Assembly (NCBI RefSeq): GCF_028554725.1 | Contig: NC_071671.1 | Location: 29,078,001-29,142,000 of the forward strand | Source: Zeugodacus cucurbitae | Taxonomy: Eukaryota; Arthropoda; Insecta; Diptera; Tephritidae | Direction: 5' to 3' | DNA length: 64,000 bases | In this document: one piece after another, positions 30,496 through 40,889 of the stretch | How positions within the stretch are numbered: the first letter of the stretch is position 1 | Layout of the letters: every line of letters begins with the position of its first letter | Notes under the pieces: generated by a model | What the model was told of the DNA's origin: nothing | The model's database searches: none | Seen by the model: the letters and a program-made list of their open reading frames with translations, nothing else | Made by a program: the position numbers and the translations under genes

Positions 30496-31363
30496 TGTAA
30501 GTTTTTACTGAATTTAAGTTAATTGCATTTGTTAAGGATAAAATATATTTCAATTTGATTTCCACAGGTCTAAAGTAATAACCACGAAACAACAATATGC
30601 GCTTCTGCTTGAACTTTTGCAGCAAAAGCCCGAAATGGCGCAGGGTTTTTCAAAGTGTCCTAAGGAAGTAGCAGCGGAATTTTGGAGTAAAGTAGCCGAT
30701 GAACTCAACAGTGTAGGCCCCCCCCCACTAAAGACATTTCAAGCTGGAAGAAGGTAACGTATTATAGTTCTTTTAATTATTGAAACTAAAAGAATAATTT
30801 ATATATTCTATAATTTATTTTTTAAAAGGTATGGCTAGATTGGAAGGCATATATTAAAAGGAAATTGGCCGAAAACAAAAAAGAACAGTCAGCTACTGGT
30901 GGCGGTCGAAATAGACAGCACCATTTCAGCGAATTGGAAGAAGCTGTAATCAAATTAACGGCGTTAGAGACGAGTACTAACGGCATACAAAACACAGTGA
31001 GTGTGGGTTTATCAATGGCAGTTGACACTGATGAGGCCGAGGCCGATATATCGCTGCCTTCGATGAGTTGTAGCCCTGCACTGCCAAGACACAGTACTAA
31101 GCCACCAGAAACAAATACAATTGATTTAGTAAAAGAACAACTTTTACTTCAAAAAGATTTTCAAAAAAAAGGTTTTTGAAAAGTTAGACGATCTTTCTTC
31201 AGATATGCGCCGATTATGCGACCTAAAGAAAGCAGAAGTGGAAGAAATCGGTAGGCATAATAGAGCAATGGAAAATTTAATTGCTGCAAAAAATTCTATT
31301 AAGCAGCAAATGTTGCAAGTAGAGCAACAAAGTTTGCATTATCAAAAATATTTAAATAAATAA
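30496..31363 (+). CDS. Harbinger-1 Myb/SANT-like DNA-binding partner protein
   Basis: Proposed exons are 30496-30497 (AT of the start codon), 30568-30753 and 30829-31363. The donor GTAAGT at 30498 and acceptor CAG before 30568 join AT to G, giving MSKVITTKQQYALLLELLQQ and then FSKCPKEVAAEFWSKVADEL. The second intron (30754-30828) joins to VWLDWKAYIKRKL. Together these are the trihelix/MADF-like domain found next to Harbinger transposases, which carries the transposase to the nucleus and binds the termini. The C-terminal part is acidic, then coiled-coil-like (FEKLDDLSSDMRRLCDLKKA, QMLQVEQQSLHYQKYL). Two lesions are visible, both in homopolymers: a run of nine C at about 30719-30727 and a run of eight A near 31163-31170. 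Apart from these the gene is open. Confidence 0.82.
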
Positions 31364-31413
31364 AAATTTAATTAAACCTCCAAAAATATATCGTGTTAAA
31401 TTTATTTAGTATA

Positions 31414-32735
31414 TTATATTCGTGTAAGTGTTCTACATATAGCCTGTCTTATCTGTGAAGCTTCATCATTATAAGTTGATGAGATGATATCATCATTTTC
31501 AGAAAAATTATTTGGTTCTGAAACATTTTCTAAAGCTTCATCAGGTACACGAAACTGGATGCAAACATTGTGCAACGCTGCCGCATCATTAACGATTTGA
31601 GATGCCTTCCATGGCTCGTAGTGAAGTTCACGAGCACTCATAAGACATCTAAATCGATTTTTAAAAACACCGATTGTTCTTTCTACAATATTTCTCGCCT
31701 TTGCATGTATTTCATTATACTTCTCTTCCGGGCTTCCTGAGAAAGGTGTTCGAAAAGGTGTCATTAACCATGGTTCTAGGGCATATCCAGCATCTTCTAA
31801 AAATTGTAATTTTGAAAGTTTGTAAAGAGTTATGACAATTTTTATACATATGTATACATGTATGTAGGTATAATACCCAAAAGCCAAGTGTACCCCATCG
31901 AGGTACTTTTTCTCAAAAAAATAACGCGCACTGCTAACATTCCATATATGGGAGTCATGATTGCTCCCAGGATACTGAGCGTTTACATAACGTATTTTCA
32001 TATTATTGTCGCATGTCTGCAAAACATTGAATAAGAAGTTTGACATGTGAATTTGCTACCTTACTTACTAAAGTATTCTTTGCGATTATAATAGAGAAAC
32101 TTATCTTTTGTTAGAGCAACGATTTTAATGTGTGTCCCGTCTACACACAAAATCGCACCTGGAAATCCGTATTTCTGATAGAAATCCCTCTTGGCTTGTC
32201 TTTTTTCATCGCTACTTAAATTTAGATTTATCCACTGAGGGCACAGATGGGACTGAAGCGATGCTAATACATCTTTTAAGACGCAACAAAATGTAGACTG
32301 AGCCATTGGAATATCGAAGTCCTTGCCTACTCCATGCTGGTAGCCTCCCTCAGCAAAAAAGCGTAAAACTGAAGACAAACGATGAAGTAAAGATATAGAT
32401 GAAGTCCTTGAAGAACTTGCATTCCTCTCAAAAACGCCGAGGACATACGTAAAGGCCGCCTTATTTAAGCGAAAATTTTTAACAAACCTGTTTTGAGAAA
32501 CTCCTTTGAATAAAGTATAACTATTTTTATAGAACCTGAGTATGTACGTTGTTTCGCCTAACTCCAGAGGGTTGCTAAAGTCCCTAAGTGATTTTCTTTG
32601 AAGTTTTAGATCGCGGCGGGTTCTCTCTCGTTCTTCCTCCATCAGCAAAAATACATACATCAGCGAATACGTTTTTTTGTTCATAAATTCAACTATATCA
32701 TAAAAGTTTTCAGTTTTCTTTATCAAAATATACAT
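31414..32735 (-). CDS. Harbinger-1 transposase (HARBI1-like)
   Basis: Minus-strand gene in two frames, 32735-32061 and 32046-31414. It shows an N-terminal helical region (RFVKNFRLNKAAFTYVL), HRLSSVLRFFAEGGYQ, then the catalytic motifs: AILCVDGTHIKI (first Asp), QYPGSNHDSHIWN (second Asp) and NIVERTIGVFKNRFRCL (Glu). It ends with AALHNVCIQF. This is the DDE nuclease fold of PIF/Harbinger transposases, about 400 residues. An in-frame intron of about 90 bp is likely near 31800-31895 (acceptor 'caatttttag' before EDAGYALEPW). The junction near 32040-32065 is either a 54-bp intron (GTAAGT...TTGCAG) that does not restore frame cleanly, or a frameshift. An internal Met near 32642 is an alternative start. 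Confidence 0.88.
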
Positions 32736-32900
32736 AATTTTCTCAACCCAGCTGATTTCGAAATGTCAAAATCCAAATTTTAAGTATGGTAACAAAGTTT
32801 CGAGTTCACATGGATTCAGTGATATAGCAAATTATTCCTATTCGTAGCGAACATTCGTATTCGTAGCTTTGCTACGATGGATTGCGTGATAGGGCTGATT

Positions 32901-33682
32901 AGCAATGATTGTTTTCGAATCAAATGACATCAATCTATTAGTTGACATATTCTATTTAAATGGCTACATATATATGTAAGTATGTATATATTCTTTGCAT
33001 ATTTGTTTGCCCATTTCAGATATAGTGGGGGATGATCGAGTGTGATGAATTCTGGGTAACGCTAATGAATTATCTCCTTCATGACCTTAAATTTCCTGGA
33101 TTAGGTAACAATTACTTATAAAATGGTTTATGAATAGAATTGCTTATTAAGATTCTGGTTAATCCCTGCGCTGGTAGTGGTGTCATTCCGTCATCTAACT
33201 AAGTATGATGTGCAGAAGTATGACACAGCAGAAATTACTGAGGTACCAATGTCGCAACCGTCTCCGTCCCCTTTATTTGCTTGTTTATATTTAAGATACC
33301 CATTATTGTCTATTGTTATACAGTTATCCCCGCTTAAGTGACACCTCGTTTAAGTCTTGCATGTTAAGAGGGGACACTTGCGCGGGGATTAATTTAGTTT
33401 GAAGCGGTCCAACTATTGCCCTATAATAACTAATTGTGTAAACACGGCAGAGAGTTCTATCAGAAATGTTTTTTGTAACACTCAAAAGAGTGTACAATGT
33501 ACCTCAGGAAAATTTATATTTGTACATTGTTATTTTTCTCAATTTTTATTCAACCTTTGCATATTATATTCATGTTTGATGTTAGATGTTAGTAAGTAGT
33601 ATTTAAAGAAACAAAAACATATACCATGCTAAACCAAAAGGTAACAAAATTAATAAAACTTCATTTTATACCATAGAAAATA
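32901..33682. other. PTP intron sequence with a tiny palindrome
   Basis: No gene is recognised. At 33321-33396 there is a 76-bp imperfect palindrome ('cagttatccccgcttaagtg' with its complement 'cacttgcgcggggatt'). The rest is unassigned. Confidence 0.5.
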
Positions 33683-34218
33683 TAGTGGAACTTCCATAAC
33701 TCGAACTTTTGAATTGGTAATAGCGTTTAGAAATCAAATTTCATACAAATCAGCTTCCATATCTCAAACTTCTATAACTCGAACTCTTAAATTGGCAATA
33801 GAAGTCAAATTTCATACAAATTTCCTTCCATAAGTCGAACTTTTCGGCCAGGGCTTAATACAAAATTTAAAATTTTACTATCGATGCACAATTTTAAAGG
33901 AGTACCTATATCCGTATGGAGGCGAACAAAAAATATGATATTACACTGACAGATTTTATAAATCGTGTAACAAAGGCATGAAATACAGACGTCAAGAACT
34001 AAGCAATTGCAAAATTCAACAAACAAAATTACAGAATACATGTTTTAACGTATTTAAATATAACTTTTTTCGAATTAAATAACTAAAATTGGGGGTAAAT
34101 CTATATTTTACAGCTTTTGAAAAAATTATGTTTTAATGAAAATTTCTATAACTCGAAGTCGCTCTAACTCGAAGTTTTTTTGTGGATTATGGTGATTCGA
34201 GTTAGAGAAGTTCCACTG
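33683..34218. mobile_element. Pogo/Tigger-like MITE
   Basis: A 536-bp noncoding element. Ends: TAGTGGAACTTCCATAACTC at 33683 and the complement of CAGTGGAACTTCTCTAACTC ending at 34218, flanked by TA on both sides (33681-33682, 34219-34220). Inside are further copies of the motif 'taactcgaa' in both orientations. TA duplications and CAGT-type ends are typical of nonautonomous pogo/Tigger elements of the Tc1-mariner superfamily. Confidence 0.8.
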
Positions 34219-35591
34219 TAGCTATTTGTGCAAAATTCTAAAATTTAATTAAGTATTATTTAACTTTTGAATGAAATGTTTTCGATTTATTAATATGAAA
34301 TTGGCCCCCGTTTTTGTTTTTCAAAAGTTTTAGCCAATTTGCCATAGAATTGGCCAACTTTTACAGTACTGAAAGATTTATATTCGCCCATTATCATTAG
34401 TGGCTTGTTTTAGCTGTTTTGAGCTGTCATACTGCTTTGCTCAGCTAAAAAATGTTGCGAAAAGTATGTCCAATAAATACTCTATTGAATTCACTGTCCA
34501 GAAAATCCATATATATTTTGCTTTCACACGATTCGGACAAGGCAAATGGGTGACTTCCAATTGGCGCTAAGAGCAGCCCATTAGAGATCCACCGCCATGT
34601 TTGCTCTTATAGTAAGTATGGCGAAGGTGCCGTAAATCCCTCCAATACTTATGATCCATCTAAAATTAATGTTTTCTAATCACAAAATATCAAATTTACT
34701 CTACCAGTCGTAACGCCTTACACAGTAAATAATTTTTACGTGAGATAAAAATGCTATACAAACATTTCTGGAACAAACGTTTTGGGAAGTGAATTAACGT
34801 ACTTCAAATTGTTATGGTAATTGTTCAGGAACGAATCAAGATTATTTTTAATGGAAGTTTTGAAGATTTTAACTTGTGAAATTAATGAAGACTGAGATGA
34901 TTTGTGGTTTTTGTGAAATAAGTGTTTAATATCACCTATTTTTTTACGTTTTTTGTGCGATCCCCCTTTAGTATTATTTTATATTGTCTTTAGCAGAGTC
35001 TTAAAGCAATAAAAGTGTTAAAGTTAGGTGTGGAAATTTGCAGATGTATTTGCAATCGTCAAAATACTAATGCACTATGAATTCACTATTTTTACCTTCA
35101 AACTCATTATAACGAGCTATGAAAGGTAGGAAAGAAGGTTATATGTATCGACGTTATTTCAATCTGTGTACGATTTAATAGAGGAGACGTTATACGTTTT
35201 TGTTCTAATTATAATGGCTGTGGAAATTAACTGCATTAATTTGATAATTTACTTGTTTCCTACATGATTTTTTATATGTTATTATTCTTTTAGGTGGAGT
35301 TTGGGGGTTGAATGGGGGAAACTATAACGAAAAATCATGTGAAGCTTTTTTCTCGCTTTCTTAAATATTTTTACAAGCCTTAGAAAATTTTGATGCTCCG
35401 ACCAAGACCATGAGGAATATTTTTTCGCATCATTGCCATATAAGTACAATTACCATATATTTAAAATATTTTTCTAAATTTTTTATTTGCGACAATCTTG
35501 CAACTATGCGAGACTATTTTACTGACATTTGACGCAAATCACAACCATCTGCTGATTCAATGCGCGAGTTAGCGATGCTGAAGATAGCCTA
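34219..35591. other. PTP intron sequence with repeat traces
   Basis: Contains a segment at about 34400-34520 that recurs at 45708-45935, and a 20-bp trace of the Harbinger-2 terminus at about 34703-34724 ('cgtaacgccttacacagtaa'). No gene is recognised in the remainder. Confidence 0.5.
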
Positions 35592-35910
35592 AGTAAATTT
35601 CACACTTAACCTAAACAAACAATAAAAATTCCTGCATTATTAACACAACAGACAGAATCCCATAACGAAAAACTGATAAGCATAGCAAAACTATATTTGT
35701 TCTAGCAAGATAATGGATATCGAATTACAACAAAGAAGTTGCATGCAGATAACAGCAGCCGCATTCCATTAGTATAAAAGGCACTAAGATTATAAAATGT
35801 AGTCAGTAAGAAATTAAGAATAAATTAATAAAAAAGGCAACACGAAAATAAGTGTACTGCTCAAATAAATATAATCTCTTTTACTCACGACAAACAACAG
35901 TACGTTAACT
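35592..35910 (+). repeat. 5' LTR of gypsy-2
   Basis: Begins AGTAAATTTCACACTTAACC and ends GTTAACT at the primer site. It matches 40239-40515 nearly base for base over about 280 bp. Confidence 0.9.
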
Positions 35911-35925
35911 GGGGGCTCAAACCGG
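35910..35925 (+). promoter_or_regulatory. Primer binding site of gypsy-2
   Basis: TGGGGGCTCAAACCGG; TGGGGGCTC is the complement of a tRNA-Pro 3' end, the remaining bases match less well. Confidence 0.6.
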
Positions 35926-36202
35926 TCTTTAAGCCATCTCTATCCATTGAGGAAAAGGATAGAAAAAATTCCACGGGAAGTAGGACTTCCATCACTAGAT
36001 CTTTGAAAAAGGTGCTTAAAATTTAACAAAGATAAAGTTAATATTCCTGCAAAATCTGGAAAAGAATAACGGATAAGTCTTGATATATAGATAAAACAGT
36101 CAAGCAACGTTATACCAACGGACATCACAACACGCTGGAATCTCATCAAAAGAGACAAAAGCCGTTCAATTTGCGCCGTCCCTTATTAAACACCGACGTC
36201 AA

Positions 36203-36528
36203 GATGACAACACAAGAAATCGCAAGCTAGAGAGCACAAATCGCTGCTCTGACCACAACGCTCACTGAAACTCAACAAAGGTTGAATTCGTTCGAAACCT
36301 ACGCAACACCTAACGTCACAGTCACAAACCAATACAAGGACTACCTCCAAATAATCAATTTCGCTGAAACCCTCAAAAAAGAGAACGAAATCCTTCATCA
36401 GCAGAAATTTTTAAGTGTAAACCAGACATGCAATGAAGAACTACAATCGCTTACACCAGAATACGAGAACGATGATTACGAAACAGGCAGCGCTTTTTTA
36501 AGTCGCATGAACGATTTGCCGTGTCTGT
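36203..36528 (+). pseudogene. gag remnant of gypsy-2
   Basis: Starts MTTQEIA at 36203 and runs into a stop; the main frame is 36282-36528. It encodes a short helical piece (YKDYLQIINFAETLKKENEI) followed by an acidic stretch. Most of the capsid and nucleocapsid is missing, judged by the usual 350-450 residue length of gypsy Gags. Its identity rests on position between primer site and protease. Confidence 0.55.
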
Positions 36529-36529
36529 A

Positions 36530-36675
36530 ACACCACTGCAGGGATACAGGCAAACTTATTAACATCCTGATTGACACTGGAGCAACAAACAATTATATAA
36601 GTACAAAATGTAACTTAGGTAATGCTATTCAAATTAAACCTGTAAAAGTGAAAACTCTCATGGTTACTCAATAAC
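36530..36675 (+). pseudogene. Aspartic protease remnant of gypsy-2
   Basis: The frame reads LINILIDTGATNNYIS, with the active-site DTG at 36573-36581, and ends at a TAA after VKTLMVTQ. A second piece, LEEFDMLLGEQSL near 36736-36775, corresponds to the later protease block. The gene is truncated and frameshifted. Confidence 0.8.
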
Positions 36676-36697
36676 CAAATCAAAAAAAATAATTACA

Positions 36698-38290
36698 TTG
36701 TTAGAACATAATCTCACATTTTTTGAAACAGATGCATTAGAAGAATTTGATATGCTTCTGGGTGAACAGAGTCTTATAAAAATTAAGGCAGAGATCAACC
36801 TTTTCGAGTACACGCTCAGTTATAAATATAGGGCCAAGAAAGAAAGTGAGTCTGTGCAAAAAATAAATTATACGGTTAATAGTGAAAAATATAGAGCAGA
36901 AATCGAAGAAATAATGCAAAGAAATGAAGACACAAATGAAGTGCTACTATATACTACCACGGAACAAGCTACCATTAGAACGAAATCCGAAGATCCTATT
37001 TGGACCAAGCAATATCCGTCGGATAGCGATTTCATTAACAAAGAAATTAACAAACTTTTAGAAAATGAAATAATTCAACCCAGCAAAAGTCCGTATAACT
37101 CTGTCATTTGGACAGTCGCAAAAAAAGATACCGATGAACAAGGGAAACCTAAGCTCAGAATGGTCGTAGACTTTCAGAAACTAAACACACAAACTGTTAC
37201 AGATAGATATCCCATACCTGATGTGGCTATGACGATACAGAATTTAGGAAACGCAAAAGTATTTTCAACTCTAGACTTAGAGTCCAGTTTCCATCAGAGC
37301 CTTATTAATAAATCGGACAGGGAAAAACTGGCTTTCAGTGTAAATGGAGCTAACTACGAATTTCTTCGTATGCCGTTCGGATGATATCCTTAGACCATAT
37401 ATCGGGAAGTTCGCGTACGTTTATATAGACGATGTTCTCATTTATAAATATCAGCATAATCATAAAAGCGCTTCACCAGGCCAATATGAAAATCTCTAAC
37501 GAGAAATCTCACTTTTTCAAATACTCTGTGGAATACTTAGAGCATATAATTAAATACAACAAGATTACAGTTGACCCAACAAAAATACAGACTATTAAAT
37601 ATTTCCATATTCCTACAACACTGAAGGAACTCAGATCCTTCCTAGGTCTCGCAAGTTACTATAGAAAATTTATAAAGAATTTTGCAGCCATCGTCAAAAC
37701 TCTCACTACGTTCCTCAGAGGAGAGAACGCTGGCGTATCAAAGAATCAAAGTGCAAAAATAAAAATCACTTTAGACGAACCTGCACTGGAAGCACTGAAC
37801 ATAATAAAAGAAGAACTGCAAGCCCAGGTTGAACTCTTCCAACCAAGTTTTAACAAACCTTTCGAATTAACCACAGATGCTAGCAATTACGCTATAGGAG
37901 CCGTATCAAAACCAAAAACCCTTATCATTTATTTCACGAACGCTCAGTGAAATAGAATACTCCACAAATGGGAAAGAGCTACTCGTAATTGTGTGGTCAC
38001 TACAGAAACTACGTAACTATTTGTATGGTATAGCAGATTTAACAATATACACCGACCATCAATCTCTAATATTCTCCATATCAGAAAAAAACCACAATAC
38101 AAAATTAAAAAGATGGAAAAATTTCATTGAAGAGTATGGTGCAAAAATCGTTTACAAACCCGGACATCAGAACGTGGTCGCTGATGCACTTTCTCGTCAG
38201 CAAATAAACAACACTTCAAATTCTGATGACTCCCAACATTCAACACAAAGCTCACCAACACAAAGACTCAAACGATTAAAAAGCCAGTAA
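36698..38290 (+). pseudogene. Reverse transcriptase and RNase H of gypsy-2
   Basis: The first frame (36698-37384) gives the RT fingers and palm: KPKLRMVVDFQKLN, VFSTLDLESSFHQS, FLRMPFG. A deletion of about 15 codons then leads into DDILRPYIGKFAYVYIDDVL near 37382-37441, so the active-site YIDD box survives. The second frame (37432-37950) has MKISNEKSHFFKY, ELRSFLGLASYYRKFIKNFA and the RNase H start TTDASNYAIGAV. The third (37991-38290) has YTDHQSLIFSISEKN and YKPGHQNVVADALSRQ. The region is close in type to gypsy-1 but not a copy of it. Confidence 0.9.
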
Positions 38291-38574
38291 ACTCCTTTAG
38301 AAACCAAATTATTGTAAGACGGTCAGATCAGAACCCCGTTGAAATATTCTCACAAAACATATTTTCTAACAGCCGACACACAGTCTTTTTTAATACGAAA
38401 ACTGAATTACTAGATAGACTAAAAAATGTAATTAGACCAAAGATAACTAATGCTCTGCAAATAGACGAGCAAATGTTATTTTACGTCGAAAATGACATTA
38501 TCGACACATTCCCAACAGTATCGATTGTACTAACGCAAAAATTGGTGGACGATATTACCGAAACCGAACAACAA

Positions 38575-39293
38575 AAACAAATCATAAATGACATACATAA
38601 ATGTGCACACATAAACTACAGGAGGAAATTTCCCTAAAATATTACTGGCCAAACATACGTAACGCTTGTAAAAAAGAAGTACAAGACTGTGAAATCTGTC
38701 TCACAAACAAATACGAACGCCGACCAAACAAACAACCAATTGGTTCCGCACCAACGCCAAACAAAGTAGGCGAATACATACACTTAGACTTATTCTACAT
38801 GAGCGATAACGTATACATTAGCTCAACGGACAAATACGTCGACGAGATTCTTTCATAAATATACCCAAACGCAAAATTTTTAATGACTGATAACGATCTA
38901 TCGTTTACAAGCATATGTGCACAACAAATCTACAAACGATTACAAATAACGCACACAAAAACGCCAGCATTCCATTCTACTACAGACGGTCAAGTTGAAA
39001 GGACGCATAGCACAATTATCGAAATCGCACAAGTTTTAGCTGACCAGGATAATTCAGCACCGGAAGACCAAATTTTCGAAGTTGTTCGGCAGTACAACCA
39101 AACCATACATTCCGTTACCAACGAGAAACCCGAGGACGTGTTTTATAATCAAAGGGGGTATCCCGACATCCAAGAACGAATACAACAAAACCAGGAAAGA
39201 GTCTTGCGTCATCATAATCGCAATCGAAAGCAGCTGAACTATAATCCAGGTGACGTAATATTTTCAAGACGCACAGGCGTAATAAGAACGTAA
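38575..39293 (+). pseudogene. Integrase of gypsy-2 (partly deleted)
   Basis: The zinc-binding region is split by a shift: IHKCAHINY, then LKYYWPNIRN and CEICLTNKYERRP with its cysteine pair. In the DDE core, LDLFYMSD carries the first Asp, FLMTDNDLSF the second, and STTDGQVERTHS the Glu. About 20 residues between the first two catalytic positions are missing at 38850-38860 and a stop lies there. The C-terminal YNPGDVIFSRRTG is present. Confidence 0.88.
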
Positions 39294-39369
39294 GAAAATA
39301 CGCGAAGCTCGTTGTAAAAAAAGATAACGGAAAAACTGTATCGACTAATAAAGGACGGATTATCCATAA

Positions 39370-39910
39370 GGATAATATAGAGTAAAGGCATATATGGAAT
39401 AATTTTCTTTTTACTTTTCCCTATCGCATTATGCGACAATATCATTCCCAATATTTATAGACCAAAAAGATCACCTAACTTTCTTGGTTCCATGTTAAAA
39501 TTCATCACTGGCACACCAGACCACGATGACCTAGTGGAAATCAAAACTTCACTTAATTTTCTAATATAAAATAATAATAAGCAAAACTTAATTAATTCAT
39601 AGTTCGAAAGAATATTCGAAAGCCTTGACCCCAAAGCAATAACCGAAAGCATTGTTATATCAGAAGTTTATAATTAACTAAAATCAATAACTAACACTAT
39701 TAATTTCGCGAAAAATAAAAAATTTTACTCTGGCACACTTAACTTGATTGATGTGCATTATTTAATAAACCATGAAAAGTTAGATCTTCCAATAATTAAT
39801 ATATCAGAATATGGCAACATTCATATATATTACCTACAACAAGCAATTATAACAATATACAAATATCCTATCCTTGAAACTAAATGTAGCTTATTTAATG
39901 TATATTTTTT
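39370..39910 (+). pseudogene. env-like remnant of gypsy-2
   Basis: Downstream of integrase, a frame begins with a hydrophobic signal-like stretch (IIFFLLFPIALC, about 39399-39434), then a furin-type RPKR at 39459-39470 followed by a Gly-containing hydrophobic segment. This order (signal, RxKR, fusion-type segment) resembles the membrane fusion protein of insect errantiviruses. In-frame stops occur at about 39567, 39600 and 39675. Only some 20 residues separate the signal-like part from the cleavage site, so the surface subunit seems to be deleted. It is a non-functional relic; the assignment depends on position and this motif order. Confidence 0.6.
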
Positions 39911-40238
39911 GGAATTTCTTGCATTCAATGCTTTCCTGCGAGTTGCAATAGGTGCCCCCACTCGCTTGCGGTGAAATTCGGTGTCCTTTTATTGTTTCCA
40001 TCCATTTCCCAGATTCTAAATTTATTCGTCGCAAAGTTATTTTTCATCAACAATAATTTCAATTTGTCAGATGGTATTTGTAAACAAATGTTTTTCATTG
40101 TGCTGCCATATATCGTAATAGAATTTTATAGAAAATAAGCATCGACTGTGAAACGCAAATGACTACTCAGTCAATAACAATGCTTAGCTAAGTTTTTATT
40201 TGGGCACAACTTAAGTACGAACTGTGAAACCGGGCATT

Positions 40239-40518
40239 AGTAAATCTCACACTTAACCTAAACAAACAATAAAAATTTCTGCATTATAAACACAACAGAC
40301 AGAATTCCATAACGAAAAACTGATAAGCATAACAAAACTATATTTGTTCTAGCAAGATAATGGATATCGAATTACAACATAGAAGTTGCATGCAGATAAC
40401 AGCAGCCGCATTCCATTAGTATAAATAGCACTAAGATTATAAAATGTAGTCAGTAAGAAATTATGAATAAAATAATAAAAAAGGCAACACGAAAATAAGT
40501 GTACTGCCCAAATAATAA
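40239..40518 (+). repeat. 3' LTR of gypsy-2 (truncated at its 3' end)
   Basis: Matches the 5' LTR from AGTAAATCTCACAC to 'tgtactgcccaaata', after which the two diverge. The terminal TTAACT is missing. No clear polypurine tract precedes it. Confidence 0.88.
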
Positions 40519-40616
40519 AACTCGCGCATTTGTAATAAAATGGCAAATATATTTCCTACTTTTCATAATTTTTAAAGATTTTTGCTTTTTATTATTCTTG
40601 GCTACTTTCTACAAAT

Positions 40617-40889
40617 AAAGAAGTAAAGAAGGGCTAAGTTCGGTTGTGACCGAACATTCTCTCTCGCAATTTATTTATTTAATATTATATAATACAAAAT
40701 TTGGCCCACATATTGGTCATATATATGGTATAAAAGCCGTTGAAAGTTGGAAACCCTAATACTGGGTAAGAAGCACCGAGGTCCTCATGTTCGATTTATG
40801 GGGCCTTGAAAACCTATGGTCCGATTTCGGCGATTTTAAGAAAGGGGCTGCCACACTATAAATGCAGTATTTATGCAAAGTTCTGTTCC
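40617..40889 (-). repeat. Foldback-family end, interrupted by LINE L6
   Basis: Begins near AGTAAAGAAGGGCTAAG and contains 'gttcggttgtgaccgaac', 'ctctcgcaatttatttattt' and 'ggtccgatttcggcgatttt'. It stops at the LINE 5' end in the block 'caaagttctg'. The expected continuation is not found after the LINE. Confidence 0.8.

Larger units (their letters stand above)
30259..32897. mobile_element. PIF/Harbinger transposon 1, nearly intact
   Basis: A 2639-bp DNA transposon. The terminal inverted repeats are 25 bp with one mismatch (30259-30283, beginning CAGCCCTATCACGCAA, and 32873-32897), flanked by the 3-bp repeat ATT (30256-30258 and 32898-32900). It carries the two genes typical of PIF/Harbinger elements, a Myb/SANT-like protein (plus strand) and a DDE transposase (minus strand), transcribed toward each other with stops 50 bp apart. 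It sits in the large PTP intron. Family duplications are usually TWA, so ATT is slightly unusual, and the exact element edge is uncertain by one or two bases. Confidence 0.93.
35592..40518 (+). mobile_element. Gypsy-type LTR retrotransposon 2 with env remnant
   Basis: An LTR pair (35592-35910 and 40239-about 40518) encloses gag, protease, RT, RNase H, integrase and an env-like remnant in gypsy order. The primer site TGGGGGCTCAAACCGG follows the 5' LTR; its first nine bases match the tRNA-Pro 3' end. All coding parts carry stops, shifts or deletions. The 3' LTR lacks the last 30-40 bp of the 5' LTR, so the right boundary is truncated and no target duplication can be seen. The presence of env places it in the errantivirus-like branch, unlike gypsy-1. 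Confidence 0.9.
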
